Assembly (NCBI GenBank): GCA_037440765.1
Contig: JBBITL010000023.1
Span: forward strand, 1-62,427
Reading direction: 5' to 3'
Origin: DTKY01 sp037440765
Lineage (GTDB): Bacteria > Acidobacteriota > Terriglobia > Bryobacterales > Bryobacteraceae
Length of the DNA: 62,427 nucleotides
The position numbers and the translations under genes are program-made. Position 1 is the first letter of the stretch. Each line of letters begins with the position of its first letter. A model generated the notes under the pieces. The model had not been told where the DNA came from. It did no database searches and saw nothing but the letters and a program-made list of their open reading frames with translations. Positions 55,359 to 62,427 of this stretch are shown here, piece after piece.

Positions 55359-57830
55359 CTACACGTCCAGGTTGCGGACATCCAGGGCGTTGTCCTCGAT
55401 GAACTTCCGGCGGCTCTCGACGTCCTCGCCCATCAGCGTCGAGAAGATCTCCTCGCATTCGACCGCATCCTCCAGCCGCACCCGCAGCAGCGTTCTTGTT
55501 TCGGCGTTCATGGTGGTGCCCCAGAGCTGCTCCGCGTTCATCTCGCCCAGCCCCTTGTAGCGCTGAACGTTCACCTCCCGCGTCCCTTCCTTCTTCACGT
55601 ACTCGAGCAACTCGGGCCAGCCGGCCAGAACCTGGCGCGCCGAGTCCCTGAACACCACGTAGGGCGGCGCGTTGTACTTGGCCAGCTGCCGGGCCAGGCT
55701 CCGCAGCTTGCGGTATTCGGGCTGGCCGGCCAGCTCGTAGCCGATCGAGCGCGGGGCGTTGGTCGAGTCGTGGAAGGCCGCCATCCAGGCGTTGTGTTCC
55801 TCGTCGCGCGCCAGCTCCGCCCTGATCCCCGCCGCCTTCAGCGCCTCGCTGGCGGCTCTGAGGTTCCGCTCCTCGCCGAAGTCCGCCTTGGTGTCGATCT
55901 TGAGCTGCGGATCGGAGACCACCCTGACGGCGCGCGGGTCGCGCAGCTTGCGTTCCACCTTCGCAAAGATCTGGAGGTACTCGTCCAGGGACATCAGGAA
56001 GCTGCGCAGCTCGGGGCCTTCTATGCGCATGGCGGCCTGGCCGTTTGACGCCCCCATCTCCACCGCCACGTTCTCGGTGGCGCGGCGCAGGATCTCGCGC
56101 ACGAACTCCTTCTCGTCCTTTATGTACCGCTCGCTCTTTCCCTTCTTGATGCGGTACAGCGGCGGCTGCGCCACAAATACGTGGCCGCGCGTGATCAACT
56201 CCTGCATGTGGCGGAAGAAGAACGTCAGCAGCAGCGTGCGAATGTGCGAGCCGTCCACGTCGGCGTCCGTCATGATGATGATCTTGCCGTAACGGAGCTT
56301 GCTCAGGTCGAAGTCGCCTTCACTCTTGCCTATGCCCGTGCCGATTGCCGTGATCATGGCCCGGATCTCGTCGTGGCCGAGCATCTTGTCGTAGCGGGCC
56401 TTCTCCACGTTGAGAATCTTGCCTTTCAGCGGCAGTATGGCCTGATACCTGCGGTCGCGTCCGGCCTTGGCCGTGCCGCCGGCCGATTCGCCCTCCACCA
56501 GGAACAGCTCGCAGTGTTCCGGGTCGCGCTCCTGGCAGTCGGCCAGCTTGCCGGGAAGCCCGCCGGAATCGAGCGCACCCTTGCGCCGCGTCAGGTCACG
56601 GGCGCGGCGCGCAGCTTCCCGTGCCCTGGATGCCTCGATGGCCTTGGAGACGATCTTCCGCATCACCGAGGGGTTCTTGTCGAAGTACTCGCTCAGCTTC
56701 TCGTTAACAAACTGGACCACGTAGCCTTGAATGTCGCTGTTGAGTTTGCCCTTGGTCTGCCCCTCGAATTGTGGCTGCGGGAGCTTGACGCTGACCACTC
56801 CGGTAAGCCCTTCCCGAACGTCGTCGCCGGAGAGATTCTCCTTCAAGTCCTTGAACAGCCCGGCCTGCTGGCCGTGATAGTTGATGGTGCGGGTCAGAGC
56901 GCTGCGGAAGCCGCTCAGGTGCGTGCCGCCGTCGACTGTGTTGATGTTGTTGGCGAAGGAGAATACATTCTCGGTATAGCCGTCGTTGTACTGAAGGGCG
57001 ACCTCCATGGCCAGCGGGCTGCCGTTAGGCAACTCGCGCTGGCCTTCGAAGTGAATCGGACGCTCATGGAGTACCGTCTTGCCCCGGTTCAGGTGCTTGA
57101 TGAACTCGGCCACTCCCCCGCTGTAGTGGAACTCATGCGTCTTGACCGGGTCGCTTCGCTCATCGGAGAGGGTTATGGTCAGGCCGCGGTTCAGGAAAGC
57201 CAGTTCGCGCAGACGCTGGGACAGCGTGTCGAAGTTGAACTCTATCGTGTCAAAGATGGTGCTGTCCGGCCTGAAGGTGACCTTCGTGCCGGTCTTCCGG
57301 CCCGCCTTTCCGGTCCTCTGGAGCGGGGTCACAGGCGCCCCGCGTTCGTACTCCTGGGTCCAGGTGAAGCTCAGCCCGCTGGCGGCCTCAGGGTCCTGCC
57401 GCCAGATCTCCAGTTGCAGATTCTCAGACAGGGCGTTTACCACGCTTACGCCCACGCCGTGCAGTCCTCCGGAAACCTTGTACGACTTGGAGTCGAACTT
57501 TCCGCCGGCATGGAGCTTGGTCATCACCACTTCGGCCGCCGAGATCCCTTCCTCCTTCATTAGGCCGACCGGAATGCCGCGGCCGTTGTCCACAACCGTA
57601 ACGGAGTTGTCAATGTGGATGGTTACCCTGATCTCGGTGCACACGCCGGCGAGGGCCTCGTCCACGGAGTTGTCCACCACCTCGTACACCAGGTGGTGCA
57701 GGCCGCCTTCTCCGGTCGAGCCAATGTACATTGCTGGCCGCAGCCGCACTGCCTCCAGCCCTTCGAGCACCTTGATGCTGCTGGCATCGTACACCTCAGC
57801 GCTGTTGTGATTCAGTTCCCTGCTCCCCAT
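55359..57830 (-). CDS. gyrB: DNA gyrase subunit B
   Basis: ATPase subunit of DNA gyrase, 823 residues. GHKL ATPase motifs: EVVDNSVDEALAG, VVDNGRGIPVG, and GGLHGVGVSVVNALS. The transducer and Toprim follow: VEGESAGGTAKAGRDRRYQA, IIIMTDADVDGSHIRTLLLTFFFR with the metal-binding DADVDG. The C-terminal end (RYKGLGEMNAEQLW, DVRNLDV) closes normally. About 160 residues between the Toprim motifs and the end hold the extended GyrB insertion common in Gram-negatives. It lies 34 bases downstream of dnaN. Confidence 0.97.
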   Translation of the reverse strand: MGSRELNHNSAEVYDASSIKVLEGLEAVRLRPAMYIGSTGEGGLHHLVYEVVDNSVDEALAGVCTEIRVTIHIDNSVTVVDNGRGIPVGLMKEEGISAAEVVMTKLHAGGKFDSKSYKVSGGLHGVGVSVVNALSENLQLEIWRQDPEAASGLSFTWTQEYERGAPVTPLQRTGKAGRKTGTKVTFRPDSTIFDTIEFNFDTLSQRLRELAFLNRGLTITLSDERSDPVKTHEFHYSGGVAEFIKHLNRGKTVLHERPIHFEGQRELPNGSPLAMEVALQYNDGYTENVFSFANNINTVDGGTHLSGFRSALTRTINYHGQQAGLFKDLKENLSGDDVREGLTGVVSVKLPQPQFEGQTKGKLNSDIQGYVVQFVNEKLSEYFDKNPSVMRKIVSKAIEASRAREAARRARDLTRRKGALDSGGLPGKLADCQERDPEHCELFLVEGESAGGTAKAGRDRRYQAILPLKGKILNVEKARYDKMLGHDEIRAMITAIGTGIGKSEGDFDLSKLRYGKIIIMTDADVDGSHIRTLLLTFFFRHMQELITRGHVFVAQPPLYRIKKGKSERYIKDEKEFVREILRRATENVAVEMGASNGQAAMRIEGPELRSFLMSLDEYLQIFAKVERKLRDPRAVRVVSDPQLKIDTKADFGEERNLRAASEALKAAGIRAELARDEEHNAWMAAFHDSTNAPRSIGYELAGQPEYRKLRSLARQLAKYNAPPYVVFRDSARQVLAGWPELLEYVKKEGTREVNVQRYKGLGEMNAEQLWGTTMNAETRTLLRVRLEDAVECEEIFSTLMGEDVESRRKFIEDNALDVRNLDV

Positions 57831-57864
57831 ATGACAAACGCCCTCGGGTCCCGCTGTCCGGCCG

Positions 57865-58980
57865 TCAGATTCTCATGGGCATGACGACGTAGCGATACTC
57901 GTACTCCCCGGGCTCACCGGCCGGCCGCCACTCGCCGGCGCTTTGCGCGTCTCTGAAGTTGAGCGAGACCTGCGGTTCGCCCGAGGCACGAAGGAAGTCA
58001 AGCAGGTACTGCGCATTGAACCCGATCTCAACGGGGGGGCCGCCGTAAGTTGTGGATACGCTGTCCTCGCTCTCACCCGTTTCCGACATTGAAGAGTAGA
58101 CCTTCAATTCTCCGGGGGTGACCTGAAAGCGTACAGCATGCGAGCGCTCGTCGGAAAATTGCGATACTCGCTCCACCGCGGCCCGTATCTCGTCACGTTC
58201 CAGCACCAGCGACTCAGCATGCTCCTTGGGAAGCACACGGTCATAGTCCGGGAAGTTGCCGGTGAGCTTCCGGCTGATCATGAGCCGTTCCCCAACCTGG
58301 AAGAACAGGTGGTTCTCGTCGCCTGCGAAGCCAATAGCGACGTCTTCCGCCGCCTCCTCAGCGAGTTTCAGAATCTCGACCATGGCCTTGCGCGGGATCA
58401 AGGCACGGTATACACCGCCGGTCTCGCCTCTATCCTGCCTTGTCTCCACATATGCCAGCCGGTGGCCATCCGTGGACACCATAGCCAACCCGCGTTCCTT
58501 CAGGACAAGCAGGCCGCCGTTCAAGCTGAAACGGGATTCCTCGGTGGAGATGGCGAAAATCGTGCGGCTGATCAAGGCAGCCAGATCCCGAGCCGGAATC
58601 TTGGCAAGTGGCGGCGGCATGGACGGCAGTTCAGGGTAGCTCTCCCGCGACATGCCGGCAATACGCGTACGAGAGCGCCCGCACACCAAGCTGGCCCACT
58701 GATTGTCCAGAAACTTCACGTTTACGTCCGCATCCGGCAGCAGCCGTACGTAGTCCAGCAGGCGTCGCGCCGGCAGCGTTCCAGCGCCCTCCCTGCGCAC
58801 CCGCGCCGGACAGGAACACCGGATGCCAAGCTCCAGATCCGTGGCTGTCAGCGTCAACCTGTCACGCTCCGCCTCCAGAAGGACGTTCGATAGAATCGGG
58901 ATGGTCGCCTTCTTCTCAACCACACCCTGAGACAGATTCAGTTCCCGGACCAATTCCGCCTTGCTGACAGTGAATTCCAT
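57865..58980 (-). CDS. dnaN: DNA polymerase III sliding clamp (beta subunit)
   Basis: 371 residues in three clamp repeats: MEFTVSKAELVRELNLSQGVVEKK, ILKLAEEAAEDVAIG, and AQYLLDFLRASGEPQVSLNF, ending in YRYVVMPMRI with the hydrophobic clamp binding site. The ATG at 58980 is preceded by GGAGAAGG. It sits between dnaA and gyrB on the same strand, with the DnaA-box-bearing intergenic region upstream. Confidence 0.97.
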   Translation of the reverse strand: MEFTVSKAELVRELNLSQGVVEKKATIPILSNVLLEAERDRLTLTATDLELGIRCSCPARVRREGAGTLPARRLLDYVRLLPDADVNVKFLDNQWASLVCGRSRTRIAGMSRESYPELPSMPPPLAKIPARDLAALISRTIFAISTEESRFSLNGGLLVLKERGLAMVSTDGHRLAYVETRQDRGETGGVYRALIPRKAMVEILKLAEEAAEDVAIGFAGDENHLFFQVGERLMISRKLTGNFPDYDRVLPKEHAESLVLERDEIRAAVERVSQFSDERSHAVRFQVTPGELKVYSSMSETGESEDSVSTTYGGPPVEIGFNAQYLLDFLRASGEPQVSLNFRDAQSAGEWRPAGEPGEYEYRYVVMPMRI

Positions 58981-59219
58981 CGGAAGCCTTCTCCAATACG
59001 CTCTGTGAATTCTAGCTTCTTTACTTCACCTATGTGAACCGCAATCATAGGAGTTGTGGAAATGTGCAAATCCCCCTAAATTATACAAAATCCTACGTGT
59101 TCCTGTCTCCGTCAGCTGTGCGCTGGCAGCGGGTAGCGGAGTCCGGCAAGGCTTGAGGCAAACATTGCACCGGATCGCACAGCCAGTTGGGGACGGAGTT
59201 GTTTGAGGTGGGGTTAAGG
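58981..59219. other. dnaA-dnaN intergenic region, possible origin element
   Basis: 239 bases without a gene. It includes one DnaA-box-like ATTTCCACA on the minus strand (59063-59055), an AT-rich tract TAAATTATACAAAAT (59077-59091) that could melt, and an inverted repeat CCTATG/CATAGG around 59028-59050. Boxes continue in dnaA (59243) and upstream of it (60573-60592). Confidence 0.45.
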
Positions 59220-60557
59220 TCAACCAATTGTGTCCACTAGCTTGTGGATAATCTTGTTGGTGTCAGGGTCGGTGTGCCGCAGGCCATCGATCTTCTGGAT
59301 GGAGTGAAGCACAGTGGTGTGATGTTTGCCGCCGAATGCGCGGCCAATCTCGGTGAGTGACGCACCGGTGAGCTCCTTGGTCAGGTACATCGCAATCTGA
59401 CGGGGGAACGCGACGGACCGGGCGTTGTTTTTTGTCTTGAGAAGGCCCGTCTGGATCTTGAAGTACTCGGCGACCGCCCTCTGAACCGACTCTATCGTGG
59501 TTCGCTTCTCGTGGTTCACGCCGAGGTGGCGCAGGCAGTGCTGCGCCATTGCCAGGTTGATGGGGCTTCCGGTCACCGAGGAATAGGCGATGAGCTTGAC
59601 CAGCGACCCCTCCAGCTCCCGCACGTTGGACTTGGTCCTGGTGGCGATCAGTATGCGCACCTCATCCGGCAGTTCCACACCTTCCGCCTCGGCCTTCTTG
59701 TCAAGGATGGCCATCTTGGTTTCGAGGTCCGGAGGTTGCACGTCAACCATCAGACCCCACTCGAAGCGGGACCGCAGACGCTCCACCAGGCCCGGAATAT
59801 CCTTCGGCGAGCTGTCGCTAGATAGCACGATCTGCTTCTGGTGATCGTAAAGTTCGTTGAAGGTGTGGAAGAACTCCTCCTGGGTGCGCTCCTTCCCTCC
59901 CAGAATCTGAACGTCATCCACCAGAAGCACATCGGCCTTGCGGTAGTGCTCATGGAACTGAGGCATCCGCTGAAGGCTGATGCACTGGATCATCTCGTTC
60001 ATGAAGCGCTCGCTGGAGGTGTAGACAATCCGCATTCCCGCGTGGTTCTCAAGGAGCGATCTGCCTATAGCGTGCATCAGGTGGGTCTTCCCCATCCCCA
60101 CTCCTCCGTAGATGAAGAGCGGGTTGTAGCTGCGCGAGGGGAGCGTGGCCACGGCCTTGGCAGCGGCATGCGCGAACTGGTTGCAGGAGCCGACAACAAA
60201 CGCGTCAAAGGTGAACTTCGGGTTGAGGAAGCCGTCCATGAACTGGGTTGAGGAAACACCGCCTGCCGGCGCAGGGGGCATTGGAGACAGCGGCGCGTCG
60301 GAAGCCGAAGGCACGAGCTCGTAGATGATGCGGGCGACGGGCAGGGCCAGGCGGCGCGTCACTGACCGGACCGTATCTGCGCATTCCCCTTCGAGGAAAG
60401 TGCGGGTGGCCGTGTTGGGAACGCACACATGCAGATTCCCGCCTTCAAGAGCCCGGAATGAGGTCCCGGCAAGCCAGGATTCATAGCGCTTGTCACTCAG
60501 ACCCGGACTCAGGTGTGCTTTGATTCGCTCCCAGGCGTTGATTGCTCCTCCAGACAC
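59220..60557 (-). CDS. dnaA: chromosomal replication initiator protein DnaA
   Basis: 445 residues from the GTG at 60557 (MSGGAINAWERIKAHLSPG), after GAGG. An ATG 12 codons upstream at 60593 lies inside two DnaA-box-like repeats and is rejected. Domain I is residues 1-90, followed by a short linker, and an AAA+ domain with Walker A GGVGMGKT (151-158), VLLVDDVQ as Walker B, and VERLRSRFEWGL. The C-terminal DNA-binding domain ends in the DnaA signature GRAFGGKHHTTVLHSI. It binds 9-mer DnaA boxes to open the origin. Confidence 0.97.
   Translation of the reverse strand: MSGGAINAWERIKAHLSPGLSDKRYESWLAGTSFRALEGGNLHVCVPNTATRTFLEGECADTVRSVTRRLALPVARIIYELVPSASDAPLSPMPPAPAGGVSSTQFMDGFLNPKFTFDAFVVGSCNQFAHAAAKAVATLPSRSYNPLFIYGGVGMGKTHLMHAIGRSLLENHAGMRIVYTSSERFMNEMIQCISLQRMPQFHEHYRKADVLLVDDVQILGGKERTQEEFFHTFNELYDHQKQIVLSSDSSPKDIPGLVERLRSRFEWGLMVDVQPPDLETKMAILDKKAEAEGVELPDEVRILIATRTKSNVRELEGSLVKLIAYSSVTGSPINLAMAQHCLRHLGVNHEKRTTIESVQRAVAEYFKIQTGLLKTKNNARSVAFPRQIAMYLTKELTGASLTEIGRAFGGKHHTTVLHSIQKIDGLRHTDPDTNKIIHKLVDTIG
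59243..59251 (-). promoter_or_regulatory. consensus DnaA box in the 3' end of dnaA
   Basis: The minus strand reads TTATCCACA, an exact consensus DnaA box, overlapping the codons of the dnaA C-terminus (residues around Ile-Ile-His-Lys). Confidence 0.6.
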
Positions 60558-60572
60558 ACATCGACCTCGCGC

Positions 60573-60592
60573 TTTTCCACAGATTTTCCACA
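60573..60592 (+). promoter_or_regulatory. two DnaA-box-like repeats upstream of dnaA
   Basis: TTTTCCACA occurs at 60573-60581 and again at 60584-60592, direct repeats 11 bases apart. They match the DnaA box TTATCCACA except for one base. They lie 16-36 bases upstream of the chosen dnaA GTG and suggest DnaA binding for origin function or dnaA autoregulation. Confidence 0.6.
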
Positions 60593-60593
60593 T

Positions 60594-61134
60594 CCTGAGG
60601 AAAACTCAAGCAACTGCTACACGATTCTGACCTGGAATCGATGCTGAACCACTCCGGCGTGCCTCATGGCATCCGCCGAACGCTAATCAGTCTAGCACAG
60701 GGCTACTGTTGTTGGAGCCGCGCATCTCACAAATATTTCTCGTTCCGAATCAGTCACTCCTAGATCAAAAAAACGCGCGGGGAGCCTTATGTCCTACCCA
60801 GTGTCCCGCCTCTCCCGAGAACCGTGGCTTCAACCGGCGGGCTGGGCAAGCGTTAGGCTGGCCTTGCGCTTGTCCCCCGACGTGAGACAACCAGTCAAGA
60901 CATTGTTGACCGTTCGATGGAGAATCCTCGACCGGCAGGACAACTGTACCGCATGCTGGAAGCCGGCTGGTGAAGCGGAGGCGGCCCCAAGCCGCCCAAT
61001 CCTCTCCTCATGGCAAGGCTGAGAGTGGTCCCCTTTTTCGCCGCCCCAGTGGTTCCCTTTTGCTCCGCCCTTGACAAGCTTTCGCGCTCACCGCCCTGAA
61101 GTAGGCCGGGGGGCCCGGCACTGCCCGTGCCGCA
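60594..61134. other. intergenic region upstream of dnaA with mobile-element debris
   Basis: No gene is supported; an open frame at 60789-61022 has no family signature. The usual rpmH/rnpA neighbours of dnaA are absent. The right part (61024-61076) carries tandem repeats that resemble an IS21-family end. An extended -10-like TGCTAGACT is seen on the minus strand near 60700 and could be a dnaA promoter. Confidence 0.4.
61024..61076. mobile_element. IS21-like element end (tandem terminal repeats), remnant
   Basis: AGTGGTCCCCTTTTTCGCCGCC (61024-61045, shown in part) and AGTGGTTCCCTTTTGCTCCG (from 61048) are tandem imperfect copies with a 24-base period, followed by TTGACA, i.e. TGTCAA reading outward on the minus strand. 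IS21-family ends have multiple short repeats and TG termini. No istA or istB is seen, so only an end remains. Confidence 0.4.
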
Positions 61135-61803
61135 TCAGTTCGGCTGGAGCTTCAGGGTGACTTCTCCGCCTGGTCCTTTGTAAATCAGTTCGACGGTGCG
61201 GATGCCCTGGACCCGGCCGCGATACTGGAAGAACAGCAACCCGCCCTGGGGCAGCGCGCGGTCGCCTTCCGGGAGCGCGGCCTGCTGGACGCGCTGCGCC
61301 ATGGCGCGCTGCACCGGCACCGGAATCCTGACCTCCGGCGGCGGCGCCCCGGGGTCCTGCTGGTCGCCGCCCCCTCCGACGCGTGTCTTCGATTTTGACG
61401 CGGCTTTCTCGGGGGGCTCCCACTCGGGGTCCTTGAGTGAAGCAAGCACCAGCCCGTACCGCTGGGCGCGCAGGGCCGGTTTCCTGCCATTGATACGGAG
61501 CGAAAAGTCCTCGGCGGAGATCCTCAGCTTCGCGCCGGGATCGCCGTAGAGGCCGGCCTCGACCACCACGTATTCGTTCGTGGTCAGGCGCCCGTCCATG
61601 GTGGGAACGCTGCGTCCCCTGAACTCGGCGGCGATGGTCAGCGTCTTCGCCCGGGCCTGGGCCTGGTACTCCGACGGAGCGACTCGGGCAGGCAGGCCTC
61701 TGACCTCCGTCTGGGGGTCGACGGGCGGGGTGTCCTGCCCCTGAAGGTACAGCAAGGCGCCGCTCATGAGGAACGTGGCTTTCAAGGCAGCGGAGACTCG
61801 CAT
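61135..61803 (-). CDS. secreted protein of unknown function
   Basis: 222 residues from the ATG at 61803, giving a signal peptide (VSAALKATFLMSGALLYLQGQ). The mature part has RAKTLTIAAEFRGRSVPTMDGRLTTNEYVVVEAGLYG and LRISAEDFSLRINGRKPALRAQRYGLVLASLKDPEWEPP, a beta-sandwich-looking region, then a Gly/Pro-rich low-complexity stretch and a final beta-rich segment LLFFQYRGRVQGIRTVELIYKGPGGEVTLKL. No domain is recognised. An open frame starting 33 codons upstream is not supported. Confidence 0.75.
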   Translation of the reverse strand: MRVSAALKATFLMSGALLYLQGQDTPPVDPQTEVRGLPARVAPSEYQAQARAKTLTIAAEFRGRSVPTMDGRLTTNEYVVVEAGLYGDPGAKLRISAEDFSLRINGRKPALRAQRYGLVLASLKDPEWEPPEKAASKSKTRVGGGGDQQDPGAPPPEVRIPVPVQRAMAQRVQQAALPEGDRALPQGGLLFFQYRGRVQGIRTVELIYKGPGGEVTLKLQPN

Positions 61804-62149
61804 TACAGTCACGAAACTAGCATACCTGGAAGGTGGCGCGCGTCTGCGGCCGGCGCGAGGTGGAGCGGTCATGCTCGCCGGCGCTTCAAGTCCGGCGACC
61901 ATGGGTGTTCCGGCTCAGCCTGAACTGGAGTCCGAGCGTTTTCCGTCAGGGAATATTCCGCCCTTCGGGCGGGGATTTTCAAGGCATGGGGGTCTTTCGA
62001 TCCGATGTGGTTTTGGGGAGAGCGCGAAAGCTGGCTTGCGCGCTCCTCTGCATCGTCTCGATGAGCCCACCAGGCTATCCCCCGGCAGGGTTGCTTCCCA
62101 GCAGAGCCCGCTTCCGTTTCACCTGGCAGAGCCATTGTAACTGAGAATC
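61804..62149. other. 346-base region without a supported gene
   Basis: Overlapping short open frames have no signature. It contains a perfect hairpin CCGCCC-TTC-GGGCGG (61958-61972). Between two mobile-element remnants, this is probably degraded sequence. Confidence 0.4.
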
Positions 62150-62427
62150 TCATGCCGCCTGGTGCCAGCGCAGTTGCCGCTGCCGCCGCGCATCCTCCGG
62201 CGTCAGCGGAGTGCCGGGCCGGAGGCATTCGCTCTTCAGGGACTTGTGCCAGCGCTCGATTGCGCCAGCTCGGACCGTCTGTAGAGCCAGCTCAGCGTCG
62301 TGCCGTCTCCCGAGCACAATGATCGGGATATCTCGAGCGCGGCGACAGGTCCGTTCGAATGTCTCGAACCCTCGGCTCCAGCTCGTTAATGGGGGCGGGC
62401 CCCAGACTCTGACTGATAAGACATTCT
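62150..62427 (-). pseudogene. receiver-domain fragment joined to an IS3-type transposase tail
   Basis: A minus-strand open frame from the window edge to a stop at 62150. The first part (RGFETFERTCRRARDIPIIVL, HDAELALQTVRAGA) matches the second half of a response-regulator receiver domain. It continues without a break into IERWHKSLKSECLRPGTPLTPEDARR, the C-terminal part of an IS3-family transposase (integrase core end). The transposase then degenerates (QRQLRWHQAA) and stops. It looks like a fusion made by insertion and deletion, not a functional protein. Start lies outside the window. Confidence 0.65.

Noticed and set aside
60789..61022. 77-codon open frame upstream of dnaA
   Set aside because: No family signature or ribosome site; the region shows mobile-element debris.
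61833..62144. Overlapping short open frames right of the secreted protein gene
   Set aside because: No motif, conflicting strands, and they read through a hairpin; considered non-coding.

Overview
The window is a GC-rich, gene-dense stretch of a Gram-negative bacterial chromosome. Three traits point to an Acidobacteriota of the Solibacteres/Bryobacterales type: a 1021-residue Oar-like TonB receptor with an N-terminal carboxypeptidase-regulatory domain, a fused dehydroquinate dehydratase/shikimate dehydrogenase, and an exosortase/EpsI pair. The lineage is an inference; no 16S gene is present. The right part carries dnaA, dnaN and gyrB with DnaA boxes, so it probably lies at or beside the replication origin.

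Left part (1-25 kb): an ISL3-type transposase fragment at the edge; dnaE; accA; a MacA-like adaptor and MacB-like ATPase with no permease; convergent nuoM; an HprK-like P-loop protein; a periplasmic glutathione peroxidase; recN; a complete Tol-Pal locus (tolQ, tolR, TonB-like tolA, tolB, pal, terminator, cpoB) running into aroDE; then on the minus strand modABC followed by a phosphofructokinase, a tRNA-Ser(GGA), and a secreted S9 peptidase on the plus strand.

Middle (25-44 kb): a minus-strand series of ECF sigma factor, zinc-finger anti-sigma, CpxP/Spy-like periplasmic protein, exosortase and EpsI; an IscA-type carrier; overlapping murQ-murA; then a polysaccharide locus. That locus has a Wzt-type ABC ATPase with C-terminal glycan-binding domain, a methyltransferase with a long coiled coil, a GT2-GT4 fusion, a YtrA-like GntR regulator with a clear palindromic operator next to a frameshifted membrane protein, four GT2 enzymes, a DUF1972-type GT4 and alr. 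The Wzt and methyltransferase/coiled-coil pair resembles the chain-terminating, length-measuring and export-gating logic of E. coli O9a (Wzt-WbdD). This is the most interesting inference in the window.

Right part (44-62 kb): a ThuA-like protein; a seven-gene minus-strand efflux operon (TetR regulator, TolC, HlyD, two ABC ATPases, two ABC-2 permeases); the Oar-like receptor; gyrB, dnaN, an intergenic origin candidate, dnaA; and mobile-element debris (IS21-like tandem end repeats and a receiver-domain fragment joined to an IS3-type transposase tail) around one secreted protein of unknown function.

Several head genes (dnaE, accA, nuoM, recN, the S9 peptidase) have a -10-like hexamer 7-9 nt before the start codon and little or no Shine-Dalgarno, suggesting leaderless transcripts. 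All positions and calls come from reading the sequence; family assignments are from recalled motifs, not searches.
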